A stretch of 64,000 bases of DNA, taken from Chthonomonadaceae bacterium. Lineage in GTDB: Bacteria > Armatimonadota > Chthonomonadetes > Chthonomonadales > Chthonomonadaceae. Below the pieces are notes generated by a model that was not told where the DNA came from, did no database searches, and saw only the letters and a list, made by a program, of their open reading frames with translations. The translations under genes were made by a program, and so were the position numbers. Below, one piece after another: positions 17,222 through 25,639 of the stretch. The stretch covers positions 1 through 64,000 of the forward strand of contig JANWZQ010000134.1 of assembly GCA_025054835.1 (NCBI GenBank), in the 5' to 3' direction. How positions within the stretch are numbered: the stretch's first letter is position 1; every line of letters begins with the position of its first letter.

Positions 17222-18667
17222 ATGGCCCGGTCTGCGCCAGTAAGACAACGACTGGACCCTGTCGCTGTGGGCATCGTGGTTGCAGCATTTGCGCTGGCCG
17301 CGGGAGTGATCCTTCTATCGCGCCCACGCGCACATGCCGACAACCCTCTGTTTCAGGCGATCATGGCGCGCGACATACGCACCGTACAGCAGCTGGCTCG
17401 CTCGAGCGCTAACCTTAACGCGCGCAGGAAGGCGGATCGGGCTACTCCACTCATCGTAGCAGTCAATAGCGATGAGGCCATAGCGCGCGCCTTGCTGGAC
17501 AGCGGTGCCGACGTGAACGCTGCTGACATAGACGGTGAGACCCCGTTGCTCAAAGTGATGGACGCACTCCAGCAAAACCTGTCGCAGGGCTCTTTCTCCC
17601 TGATCACGCGCGTGACTCCGGATCCCGCGCGCTACCTCTCACTCGTCCGATTGCTGATCGAGCGGGGCGCCAATGTGAACGCCGTCAACAACAGCGGGGT
17701 AACCCCTCTGATCCGTGCCGTGCAGACGCGGCGCGAGGACGTGGTCGGTGTGTTGTTGCAAGCACGCGCCGATCCGAACCAGAACACCGGCGCGGGTGAG
17801 GCCTACTCCCGGATCGAGGGAGGGAACGCCCTCTGTTATGCGGCGGAATATGGCCTGGTAGGCGTCTTGAAACTGCTGGTGCAGGCCGGAGGACATGTGG
17901 ACATCCGCAACGGCAAGGGAGCGACACCGTTGACTGTCGCTGCACGGTGGGGACGGGTGGACTGCGTGCGCTACCTGTTGCAGCAGGGGGCCGACCCGAA
18001 TGCCCGCACCCTTTCCGGTGAGACCCCGCTGATGTTTGCCGTTTGTGCCGACCCGAACACTCAGAACGCGTGTGTGTGCGCTCTGCTGGAGCATGGTGCC
18101 CGGGTCAATGACGTGAACGCGGAGGGCGAGACCCCGTTGATCCTGGCCGCCCAGTATGGCACTCTGGAGACCGTGCGCGCTTTGCTGGAACGAGGCGCAT
18201 CGGTCAACCAGGCCCGTTTCGGGAAGATGAAGCCCGTGGCCTTCTCCGTAGGGCGCAGGGTTTCCGATCTGTCCGACCGTTCCGAGAGATCAATCCCGGC
18301 GTCCGCTGGCGCCCGACCAGCTGTCCTGAATGGCTCGCTCTACTTCTCATTCGCCGGAGATACCGCGCTCGCCTACGCCGCCATGTTCAATCGCACGGGT
18401 GTGATCCAGATCCTTCTGGAGCATGGTGCGCGCGTCAACACCGCGAACGAGCGGGGGCAGACCCCGTTGCATGTCGCAGCGATCCATGGCGCGGTGGACG
18501 CCGCGCGCTTGCTGGTGAAACACGGTGCGCGCACCGATCTGCGCACCCGGAGCGGGGAGACAGCATGGCAGATCGCCCGGCGTGCCGGCGACACGCAGCT
18601 GATTGCCGTGCTGGAACGCCCCCGGGTACATCGCGCTATTCCGGTGAGGCCGGTGCGGAGGGAGTGA
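17222..18667 (+). CDS. Membrane-anchored ankyrin-repeat protein
   Basis: This 481-residue protein has one N-terminal membrane helix (residues about 14-33, VAVGIVVAAFALAAGVILL) after a basic start, so the repeats should face outward. About ten ankyrin repeats follow, with the usual G-x-TPL and LL-x-x-GADVN turns (for example GETPLILAAQYG, LLEHGARVN). An insert at about 340-380 (a Ser/Arg-rich stretch) interrupts the array. Ankyrin arrays dock partner proteins. The tight spacing behind the ADP-ribosylglycohydrolase-like gene points to that protein as a partner, though the two may be on different sides of the membrane. GAGGAGG lies about 11 bases before ATG. The last 32 bases overlap the convergent retropepsin gene. 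Confidence 0.88.
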   Translation: MARSAPVRQRLDPVAVGIVVAAFALAAGVILLSRPRAHADNPLFQAIMARDIRTVQQLARSSANLNARRKADRATPLIVAVNSDEAIARALLDSGADVNAADIDGETPLLKVMDALQQNLSQGSFSLITRVTPDPARYLSLVRLLIERGANVNAVNNSGVTPLIRAVQTRREDVVGVLLQARADPNQNTGAGEAYSRIEGGNALCYAAEYGLVGVLKLLVQAGGHVDIRNGKGATPLTVAARWGRVDCVRYLLQQGADPNARTLSGETPLMFAVCADPNTQNACVCALLEHGARVNDVNAEGETPLILAAQYGTLETVRALLERGASVNQARFGKMKPVAFSVGRRVSDLSDRSERSIPASAGARPAVLNGSLYFSFAGDTALAYAAMFNRTGVIQILLEHGARVNTANERGQTPLHVAAIHGAVDAARLLVKHGARTDLRTRSGETAWQIARRAGDTQLIAVLERPRVHRAIPVRPVRRE

Positions 18668-19625
18668 ACGCAATCCGCCCGCGCTCAAAATGGATCGTCA
18701 CCCGGAAGCGCCGCAGAAAGTCCATACCCAGCACCCCCAGTGCTCGGTCGAACCCGGCAGGCGCGTCAGCAGCAACGAACACTGCACGGATATCTGTTGC
18801 CTCAGCCTTTCCCACGCTGATGCGTGGCACAACGATCAGGCATGCCCGGGCCTCCTGTCCCCGCCCGCGTGTGATCGGGAAAGTCTGCAGGGGTGTTTGC
18901 TTCAACCGCTCTGCAACCGCAGTGGGGATCAATGTGGTGACCGTGCCTGTGTCTACCAGGGCGTCAAACCGACCACCCCCCGGCACGGAGGCTTTCACCC
19001 AGATCCGTCCGTTACGGTTTGAGAAAGGCACAGTCACAGTGCCCGGTTCTGCGGGCAGAGGCGCCTTCGGGGGGCTCAGAACAATGGTCTGATTGGCGAA
19101 ATCGAACGTTACCTGAAACGCCGAGAGGAAGGGCGTGCCCAGCCACCCGGCAGGCGCATCTGGATGCGGACGGGGAGAGAGCAGGGCAAAAACGTCCGTC
19201 AGTACCACGCCTACGTCGGAAAACGTGATGTTGCCCAGCCGCAACGACTGGATCTGCGCCTCCGTTGCGCTTGTTGTGGCGTCGAGCGCGTGCACGCGGA
19301 ACTGCCGGGTGGTCGCCTGTAGTTGCCATCGAGCGTACATCTCCGGCATCACGGCATTGGCGTTCAGGCCCGTACTGACGGCGAATCGCTCCGTGTGCAT
19401 GCCGTTGACGGTAGCCTGCACAACCGGGACGCCGTACCATAGAGTGTAGGGAAAGCTGGTCGGTAGCAGGGCGCTTGCGGGGATCGTGACGGCCCGGGGT
19501 TGATAAACGGGGCCTGCACCGGGCACCCCAGCCTGATGCGATCCGATCGGGGCAGACGTGCCAGCCAGCATGATCAGAGCAGTCAACGCATAACCGGTCA
19601 GGGGGCACCGCGCACCTGTCCTCAT
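18636..19625 (-). CDS. Bilobed retropepsin-like aspartic protease, one lobe degenerate
   Basis: This exported 329-residue protein (hydrophobic segment near 10-22) holds two copies of the retropepsin fold. The second copy has the active motif FDALVDTGTVTTLIP (DTG at 225-227) and the psi-loop partner LGMDFLRRF (299-307). The first has the matching FAVSTGLNANAVMPE with STG (84-86) in place of DTG, then GWLGTPFLSAF (160-170). Retroviral-type proteases need two aspartates, usually one per monomer, so this chain could work only as a dimer through its second lobe, or not at all. Its ATG overlaps the aroQ stop (ATGA). Substrate unknown. Confidence 0.82.
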   Translation of the reverse strand: MRTGARCPLTGYALTALIMLAGTSAPIGSHQAGVPGAGPVYQPRAVTIPASALLPTSFPYTLWYGVPVVQATVNGMHTERFAVSTGLNANAVMPEMYARWQLQATTRQFRVHALDATTSATEAQIQSLRLGNITFSDVGVVLTDVFALLSPRPHPDAPAGWLGTPFLSAFQVTFDFANQTIVLSPPKAPLPAEPGTVTVPFSNRNGRIWVKASVPGGGRFDALVDTGTVTTLIPTAVAERLKQTPLQTFPITRGRGQEARACLIVVPRISVGKAEATDIRAVFVAADAPAGFDRALGVLGMDFLRRFRVTIHFERGRIAFTPSAPASPE

Positions 19626-20068
19626 CGATAGCTCTGTTCCACCAGGTACTTCAGGGCGTCCAGCGCCAGCAGGTAGCCGTTAGGCCCCAGCCCCACGATC
19701 TGTCCTGCCACGACCGGCGAGATCACCGAGTGGCGCCGGAATTCCTCGCGTGCGTGCACGTTGGAGATATGCACTTCGATGGTGGGGAGGCGCACTGCGG
19801 TGAGCGCGTCGCGAATGGCGATGCTGTAGTGTGTGTAGGCCCCCGGGTTGATGATGATGCCACTGGCCCAGTGACGCGCGTCCTGGATCGCATCCACGAT
19901 TTCGCCCTCATGATTGGACTGGAAGATCCGCACTTCCATCTCCAGAGCGGCCGCACGTTGTTTGATCCGGCGGTTGATCTCATCAAAAGTGTCTCTGCCG
20001 TAGAAGTCAGTCTCCCGTGAGCCGAGCAGGTTCAGATTGGGGTCATGGATCAAGGATACTCGCAACAT
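19622..20068 (-). CDS. aroQ: Type II 3-dehydroquinate dehydratase
   Basis: This 148-residue shikimate-pathway enzyme converts 3-dehydroquinate to 3-dehydroshikimate. It shows DPNLNLLGSRE with the lid Tyr in DFYGRDTFDEIN, FQSNHEGEIVDAIQDA, IIINPGAYTHYSIAIRDAL and EVHISNVHAREEFRRHSVIS, all standard. The usual GPNLN is DPNLN here. GAGGA stands six bases before ATG 20068. It lies downstream of the Trm112-like gene and is coupled to the retropepsin gene by a four-base overlap. Confidence 0.95.
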   Translation of the reverse strand: MLRVSLIHDPNLNLLGSRETDFYGRDTFDEINRRIKQRAAALEMEVRIFQSNHEGEIVDAIQDARHWASGIIINPGAYTHYSIAIRDALTAVRLPTIEVHISNVHAREEFRRHSVISPVVAGQIVGLGPNGYLLALDALKYLVEQSYR

Positions 20069-20097
20069 AGTGCTTCCTCAGGAACATGATGCAAGAG

Positions 20098-20337
20098 CTA
20101 GCGAGGCGCGCTGCCGGGGGGGATCTCCGGGTTCAGCACCGTGGCCTCCTCCACCAGAAGGATCGGGATGCCGTCCCGAATGGGGTATGCGTAGCGTCCG
20201 CACGTGCAGATCAGGGCGTCACGGGTCTCGTTCAGGCGTACTGGCAGGCGCTCCGGACACCCGGGGCAGGCCAGGATCTCAAGAAACCAGTCTTCCAGCG
20301 GCTGGGGCGGCGGATTCTCGATTGGGGGCGTACTCAT
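20098..20337 (-). CDS. Trm112-like small zinc-ribbon protein
   Basis: This 79-residue protein has two cysteine pairs (LACPGCPERL and ICTCGRYAYPI) followed by IRDGIPILLVEEA, the Trm112/YcaR pattern. Trm112 proteins activate methyltransferases; bacterial members often stand alone and their partners are not known. The second pair is CTC rather than the common CxxC, and the first is CPGC. A strong AAGGAG lies eight bases before ATG. It is 29 bases ahead of aroQ. Confidence 0.88.
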   Translation of the reverse strand: MSTPPIENPPPQPLEDWFLEILACPGCPERLPVRLNETRDALICTCGRYAYPIRDGIPILLVEEATVLNPEIPPGSAPR

Positions 20338-20385
20338 GCTCGCAACTCCTTATCTGAGACAACAGGGTAAAACAGAAGGAAACGC

Positions 20386-21444
20386 CTAATATGGCGGTAG
20401 CAGACGCCGGATGCCGTGCAACAGCACGGCCGTCAGAAACAGGGCGTTACGCGGCACCTGTGCGGGGCGAAACCAGGGCAATGCGGCTCCTGGAGTTTCG
20501 CTCACGACGACTTCCGCCAGACGCTCGCACAGGTGTTCCATCCAGTGTACTGTGCGCGGCCATTCCCGGATAGCGCACACCCAGTCCGCAGGGATCCCGG
20601 CAGGGCCGGTGCCCGCGCCAGCAACGGCACCTGCGATCGCTCCGGTCGTGTCGGTGTCGCCTCCACAGTGTATCGCGGAGAGAACAGCTGTGCGCAGGTC
20701 GTTACAGTGCCGCAGGACGGCATGGAGTGCCACGGGCACCGTATGGTAGACGTACCCGGTAACCCCACGCTTCAGGCCCAGTGATGCGGCAAATTCCCGG
20801 GTCTCTTGATTCTGATCTACGCTTGCCAGCACTCGATCAATCAGAGCAAGCAACGCATCCGCCCTGTCGAGGGACAGCGAGGCGAGCGTGTCGCGCAGAA
20901 ATGCCGGCGATAGCCGGCCGGTGGCATTCAGGTGCGCGGCCACGGCCACAACCACAGCACCGTGAAACGCCTCCGGGTCTGTGTGTGTGATCCGGGTGGC
21001 AGCACGCGTTAGATGGAGCAGGCGCTCGGGATCGCTACCGTAGCAGACGCCGATCAGCGCGCTCCGCATTGCCGGACCGTTCCCTGCAGAAAACACGCCA
21101 CTCCGTGTCGGTGGAATGCCAAGGCATAGTTTACCCGTTGCGCGCAGAGTTGCCCACCCGATGCCCGGAGGGCCACTCAGAAGCCACAGGCGCAGTTCGT
21201 GGGCCAGGTGCTGTGTGAAGCGAGACACCTCACCGGCCGACACGATCAGAGATTGTGCTACCATGCAGGCATGTTCCGTGTCGTCGGAGACCATGGCCCG
21301 GCCCGGAAGAAGGCGCGGGCGTTCCAGCACCGGATAGAGTTTGCGCTGACGGGCCGGCGAGAGCCCTTCGACGATCAGACCCATGGCGTCACCGACGGCT
21401 GTTCCGAGCAGGCAACCATGGATTGTCTGCCTCATTTCGGGCAT
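20386..21444 (-). CDS. ADP-ribosylglycohydrolase family protein (canonical active site)
   Basis: This 352-residue DraG-type hydrolase removes ADP-ribose from modified molecules with two Mg ions. Ligand motifs are complete or nearly so: SDDTEHA (53-59), GNGPAMR (121-127), THTDPEA (153-159) and GGDTDTTGAIAGA (261-273). A hydrophobic C-terminal tail (ALFLTAVLLHGIRRLL) may touch the membrane. ATG 21444 is chosen because AGGAGG sits seven bases before it. The start overlaps the end of the glycosyltransferase gene by 13 bases, so translation is probably coupled. Its place in a sugar-metabolism operon is unusual for a regulatory hydrolase and may mean a nucleotide-sugar-like substrate. Confidence 0.9.
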   Translation of the reverse strand: MPEMRQTIHGCLLGTAVGDAMGLIVEGLSPARQRKLYPVLERPRLLPGRAMVSDDTEHACMVAQSLIVSAGEVSRFTQHLAHELRLWLLSGPPGIGWATLRATGKLCLGIPPTRSGVFSAGNGPAMRSALIGVCYGSDPERLLHLTRAATRITHTDPEAFHGAVVVAVAAHLNATGRLSPAFLRDTLASLSLDRADALLALIDRVLASVDQNQETREFAASLGLKRGVTGYVYHTVPVALHAVLRHCNDLRTAVLSAIHCGGDTDTTGAIAGAVAGAGTGPAGIPADWVCAIREWPRTVHWMEHLCERLAEVVVSETPGAALPWFRPAQVPRNALFLTAVLLHGIRRLLPPY

Positions 21445-22568
21445 GCCGCGGCCTCCTGATATACCTGCAATGTGGCACGTGCCGTCTGCTCCCAGGAAAA
21501 CATGGCTGCCCGCATCGGTCCACGAGTGCGCAGTTCCTGCTGCAGGTCCGTGTCGGTCAGGACCCGGTGGAGCGCGTCGGTCCAGGCCATGCTGTCGTGC
21601 GGGGAGATCAGAAGGGCAGCATCGCCCAGCACTTCGGGCATGGCCGGTGCGCTGGAGGCGACCACGGGGGCTCCGCAAGCCAGTGCCTCCAGTGGAGGAA
21701 ACCCGAAGCCCTCATACAGTGAGGGAAACGCGAAGGCTGCGCAGGCCTGGTAGAGAACAGGCAGATCTGTATCCGGCACGTACCCGGGAAAGACCAGCGC
21801 CTCTGCCGCCTCCGTGCCCCCCTTGCGTTCTGCCGCTGCCCGCAACGCCTTCTGCCCGCTGCCCCATCCCATCTTTCCTGCGAAGACCAGTACGTGTGGG
21901 ATCCGGGCACGCCGTTTCAAACAGCCGAATGCCTCGGCCAGCAGGGGCAGGTTCTTCCGGGGCTGGATCACGCCGACAGCCAGAAGGAAGGGCACGGATA
22001 TGCCCAGCCGCTCCGCCACCTGTCTGTGTGCCGCTCCCGGCGAGAGCTCCATGCCGTAACCCTCTGGCAGGCCCAGTGGTGTGGCAATCACTTTCTCCGG
22101 CGGAATGCGGTACGTACGCAGGATGTCCCGGCGGGAGCTCTCTGAGATTGCGATCACGCGCGCCGCCCGGCGCATGGATACCGGTACCGTCAGGTTGAGC
22201 AGCAAGCGGTGTTTCAGAGGAAACCAGTGCGGAAAGAGCCGGAACGAGATGTCGTGAACCGACGTGACGACGGGACAGGGACAGAAAGGGGGAGCCGTAT
22301 ACTGGACATGCAGCACTGTGGCACGGTCTTCCCGGACAGCGCGTGGCAGGACCCGCAGGGCCCAGATCCGGTCGTTCGGTGCGGGCAGAGTGCGCAGGAT
22401 CACGTTGGGAGCCGGTGGCAGTTCATCCTCCGGGAGAGGCAGGCGTGTGTAGAGAAGAAATTCATGCGGGAGATCCAGCTGGAGCAGGGCACGGATCAAC
22501 CCGCGCCAGTAGGTGCGGTCGCCGGTGTACCGGCCAGTCAGAGGGCGAGCATCAATGGCAATGCGCAT
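21432..22568 (-). CDS. Glycosyltransferase family 4
   Basis: This 378-residue GT-B enzyme starts MRIAIDARPLTG at ATG 22568, overlapping the upstream GT4 gene by 17 bases. The N-terminal domain has LHVQYTAPPFCPCPVVTSVHDISF. The C-terminal nucleotide-sugar site has LLAVGVIQPRKNLPLLAEAF, FAFPSLYEGFGFPPLEALAC with the E-x7-E pair, and SSAPAMPEVLGDAALL. It transfers a sugar from an NDP donor, probably in exopolysaccharide or glycolipid synthesis with its neighbour. Acceptor unknown. A longer upstream frame would duplicate the neighbouring gene out of frame and is rejected. Confidence 0.92.
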   Translation of the reverse strand: MRIAIDARPLTGRYTGDRTYWRGLIRALLQLDLPHEFLLYTRLPLPEDELPPAPNVILRTLPAPNDRIWALRVLPRAVREDRATVLHVQYTAPPFCPCPVVTSVHDISFRLFPHWFPLKHRLLLNLTVPVSMRRAARVIAISESSRRDILRTYRIPPEKVIATPLGLPEGYGMELSPGAAHRQVAERLGISVPFLLAVGVIQPRKNLPLLAEAFGCLKRRARIPHVLVFAGKMGWGSGQKALRAAAERKGGTEAAEALVFPGYVPDTDLPVLYQACAAFAFPSLYEGFGFPPLEALACGAPVVASSAPAMPEVLGDAALLISPHDSMAWTDALHRVLTDTDLQQELRTRGPMRAAMFSWEQTARATLQVYQEAAACPK

Positions 22569-23706
22569 GGTCCGATTCTGCGAGGAGGCGTCGGTAGACT
22601 GCGACTGTCTCCTGTGCCATCCGGGCGTAGGAGTGGCTCCGGGCGTAGGCAAGGGCTGCCTGCTGCAACGCCATGCGCTCGGCCACGTTCTCCCGGAGTG
22701 TCCGCAGCTGACGCGCCAGATCCTGCGCATCGCCCGCGCGAAACAGGCGGAGCGGTGTCGGGGAGGCCGCAGCGATCTCGCGATGTGGCGGGATGTCCGA
22801 CGCCACCACCGCCCGGCCGTAAGCAAGCAGGTTCGCCAGCGACCCGGATCCGGAAGTCTGCGTATAGGGGGCGATGCCTGCATCGGTAGCTGCCATCACC
22901 CACGGGATCTCATCCACAGGCAGATAGCCCGTGATCCGCACGCGATCGGTCAGATTGTGTTGCGCGATTGTCGCTTTCAGACGCGCCACGTAGTCGGTGC
23001 GGTCGTCCGGATGCCGATCCCCGGCCAGTAGCAGCAGGGTGTCCGGAGGCATCGCTGCCAGCGCTTCCAGGGCGAGCGCGTGTCCTTTCTTGGCCGACAG
23101 GAACCCGAAGAGCGTGACGACGAAGCGGCCCTGACATTCCAGACGCTGTCTGGCCGTCTGCGCGTCGGGCAGAGCGCAGGGTGGGGGCGTGCCGTGCGGG
23201 ATCCGGGTGATCCGGTCCGCAGGGATCCCGAGCGCCTGCAGGGATTGCGCATCCTGTTCGGTGTGCACAATACAGGCACGGATCGCGGGGTGGAGAAAGT
23301 TCTGCCGGTTAGCCAGCGCGACCAGATGGCGGGTCAGCGCGGATCGCTGCGCCTCTGGCGACACGATCTCATGGACGGTCAACACCAGAGGAACGCGCAG
23401 GGCTGCGTAGAAGGCGCGCGCATGATTTCGATGTGGCGCGACCCCGCCGAAGAAGAAGTACTGGTGCTGTACGTGCGCAATGTCGCCGGTGTTCATCGCC
23501 CTGCCAAGCGCGTGGTAGCGGCGCTCTTCCGGGGCGTAGCGCAGGACGGAGCGGGCCAGCCCCCACGGCGTTTCCATGGGATCCGGGGAAACCGTCGCGA
23601 TCTCCGTGATGTCCGGTATGTTGCGCAGGTGTGCAAGGAGCAGATCCGTGTAGTCGCGAATGCCACACCGTGCACGACGTTGTGGCGCGAACATAGTTAT
23701 CCGCAT
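22552..23706 (-). CDS. Glycosyltransferase family 4
   Basis: This 384-residue GT-B enzyme starts MRITMFAPQRRARCGIRDY, with the N-terminal donor-domain loop GIRDYTDLLL typical of bacterial GT4 proteins. It has a C-terminal site VTLFGFLSAKKGHALALEAL and APYTQTSGSGSLANLLAYG. ATG 23706 directly follows the pfkB stop (one base between). The usual E-x7-E is not obvious in the donor site (TSGSGSLANLLAYGRA), so nucleotide-sugar handling may differ. It probably works with the next GT4 on one glycan. Confidence 0.9.
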   Translation of the reverse strand: MRITMFAPQRRARCGIRDYTDLLLAHLRNIPDITEIATVSPDPMETPWGLARSVLRYAPEERRYHALGRAMNTGDIAHVQHQYFFFGGVAPHRNHARAFYAALRVPLVLTVHEIVSPEAQRSALTRHLVALANRQNFLHPAIRACIVHTEQDAQSLQALGIPADRITRIPHGTPPPCALPDAQTARQRLECQGRFVVTLFGFLSAKKGHALALEALAAMPPDTLLLLAGDRHPDDRTDYVARLKATIAQHNLTDRVRITGYLPVDEIPWVMAATDAGIAPYTQTSGSGSLANLLAYGRAVVASDIPPHREIAAASPTPLRLFRAGDAQDLARQLRTLRENVAERMALQQAALAYARSHSYARMAQETVAVYRRLLAESDHAHCH

Positions 23707-23707
23707 G

Positions 23708-24649
23708 CTAGGGCTCGAACTGCTGCAGGAACGCCTCGGTCTCCTCGAAGCTGCGCACGCCGGTAGTGGCGCCCAGGGCAGTGACACAGCAGGCGCCCAC
23801 CGCATTGCCGAATCGCAGGCAGCGTTCCAGATCCCAGTCACGCACGAGGCCAGCAAGGAACCCGGCCAGAAAAGCGTCGCCGGCACCCAGCGCATCTACC
23901 GCCTGCACCGGGAGGGCAGGCACGCGGATCTCGGTGCCATCTACCGTGCGCAGGTAGGCGCCCTGCGCCCCCATTTTGATCCCAACAGTGCGAGCCCCCC
24001 GGTCCTGCAGGTATCGGGCGATCTCTGCAGGCGCCTCTCGCCCTCCTGCCAGCATGCGCGCCTCCTCATAACTGGGCATCAGGTAGTCCACGTGCGGCAG
24101 GCAGGGGCCGACAACATCCAGCCATCGGCCCTGCGAGTCCCACACAGTGTCCAGAGCGGTAATGACTCCGGCCTCCTGTGCCTGCTGCAACAAGCGCACC
24201 GTGGGCTCTCCATCGAGGGCAGGCATGACCAGCGCGCCGGCGATGTCCACAATCTTGCTGGCGCGCACGCGGTCCAGGTCAATATCCTCGTAGCGCAGAG
24301 TGGCATTGGCGCCGAGATAGTGCAGGAACGTGCGCTCCCCGTCGCTGTGGCCGAGCACCATGGTGGCCGATGTTGCCGCCTGACTGTCGCGGGCAACACC
24401 TCCCGCATCGATCCCATGCTGCTCCAGTCTGCGAACGAGGAAGTCGCCAAAACCGTCGTTACCTACCTTACCGATAACCGCCGTCTGCACGCCCAGTTTG
24501 GCCAGACTGATGCCAGTATTGGCCGCGTTTCCTCCCGTGTGCAGTTCGATCCGGTCCAGGAGGGCGAGTTTGCCGCGTTCCGGGAAGTGATCGACCGGCT
24601 TGCCCACAACATCCGCGACCAGTATGCCAATGCATGTTACTTCCGGCAC
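23708..24649 (-). CDS. PfkB-family carbohydrate kinase
   Basis: This 313-residue ribokinase-fold enzyme phosphorylates a sugar or nucleoside with ATP. It shows the first signature in HTGGNAANTGISLAKLG, the hinge GKVGNDGFGDFLVRRL, and the second signature DALGAGDAFLAGFLAGL, whose Asp is the catalytic base. Substrate cannot be read from the sequence. It opens an operon with two GT4 genes and the ADP-ribosylglycohydrolase, so an activated-sugar precursor is plausible. The start is GTG 24649, with AGGAGG eight bases before. Confidence 0.93.
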   Translation of the reverse strand: MPEVTCIGILVADVVGKPVDHFPERGKLALLDRIELHTGGNAANTGISLAKLGVQTAVIGKVGNDGFGDFLVRRLEQHGIDAGGVARDSQAATSATMVLGHSDGERTFLHYLGANATLRYEDIDLDRVRASKIVDIAGALVMPALDGEPTVRLLQQAQEAGVITALDTVWDSQGRWLDVVGPCLPHVDYLMPSYEEARMLAGGREAPAEIARYLQDRGARTVGIKMGAQGAYLRTVDGTEIRVPALPVQAVDALGAGDAFLAGFLAGLVRDWDLERCLRFGNAVGACCVTALGATTGVRSFEETEAFLQQFEP

Positions 24650-24689
24650 GTCAGGATCCTCCTCACCGTACTGTCAGGCATTTGATATT

Positions 24690-25487
24690 TCAGATACGCA
24701 AGCGGAACGCCTCATCCGGCACCACAGGCTCGTTGCGTGGCACACGTACGAGCCCGTACTGGATCCACAGAGCCCGGCTGGCTGTGGTCGCGGGCACGAA
24801 CAGGGCTCCGGGCCAGAGCAAGAGGGCCAGCATTCCAGTGAATGCCAGCACAGCCGCCAGTAGAAGCAGAACAGTCAGCAGACCCAGTGTGTAAAATGGG
24901 CGTGCCAGGGTCAGGTAGAATGCTCGACGCATCACCGGGCTCAGGCAGCGCCGTCCGCCATGCATTTCTCCCGCAGCCTGTGCGGCAAGCAGGGGAGCGT
25001 GGTGGCAGGCCATCATGAACCAGAAAAGTAATGCGTACAGGCAGCAGGTGCCGCCAGCAATCCCGAAGAGCCCGCCCCGGTGTGCATAGAACACGATGCC
25101 GTTCAGCAGTACGAACAGAACAATCAGGTGTACCAGGCTGAGTTGCAACATGGGGTACCAGAGGCGCAATCCCTCCCGCCAGAACCCGGCATAACAGACA
25201 GATTCCTGCACGCCTATACGATGGGCCATGGCGCACGCGCCACCAGCGGGCAGGCTCACCGCCACAACCAGCAGAGCCAGTCCGGCAAATCGGTCTGCTG
25301 TCGGGGGCAGAGCCCGGGGCAGGAGCGGTAGCATGGAAAGCGTGGCACACACCAGAAGAGAACCGGTCAGGCCCATGGCGACCATCAGTCCGAGATGATC
25401 CCATACGGCCTGCAGTCCCTGCCAGAGCGCTCTCTGCAGGTTCGCCGGTGGGCCGGCGATCGGGGCCATAATACTGTCACGGCTCAT
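24690..25487 (-). CDS. Polytopic membrane protein, function unknown
   Basis: This protein of about 265 residues has five to six hydrophobic segments (for example GLMVAMGLTGSLLVCATLSML and LHLIVLFVLLNGIVFY-like stretches) and a short polar end. Several Cys and His occur (YAGFWREGL, MMACHHAPLL). I recognise no family. The start at ATG 25487 (MSRDSIMAPI) is preferred because a frame extending to 25595 would run through the flagellar operon terminator. It lies 41 bases before the pfkB operon, on the same strand. Confidence 0.72.
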   Translation of the reverse strand: MSRDSIMAPIAGPPANLQRALWQGLQAVWDHLGLMVAMGLTGSLLVCATLSMLPLLPRALPPTADRFAGLALLVVAVSLPAGGACAMAHRIGVQESVCYAGFWREGLRLWYPMLQLSLVHLIVLFVLLNGIVFYAHRGGLFGIAGGTCCLYALLFWFMMACHHAPLLAAQAAGEMHGGRRCLSPVMRRAFYLTLARPFYTLGLLTVLLLLAAVLAFTGMLALLLWPGALFVPATTASRALWIQYGLVRVPRNEPVVPDEAFRLRI

Positions 25488-25585
25488 GGTAGGCCTATGC
25501 TTCGCGCATGCATCGAAGAATTCCTGCTCCGGACTGGCTCCGGTTCCGGGGAGCAGGCGCGTGGTATTTCCTGCGTGGCGTAACG

Positions 25586-25617
25586 AAAAAAGCACGGCAG
25601 GAATGTGTCTGCCGTGC
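25586..25617 (-). terminator. Rho-independent terminator closing the flagellar operon
   Basis: A perfect nine-base stem (GCACGGCAG with CTGCCGTGC, eight-base loop) is followed on the minus strand by six T residues. It lies just after the fliL stop codon and before the unrelated membrane-protein gene. Confidence 0.9.
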
Positions 25618-25639
25618 AGTGCATCCCGGGGTAACGTGA

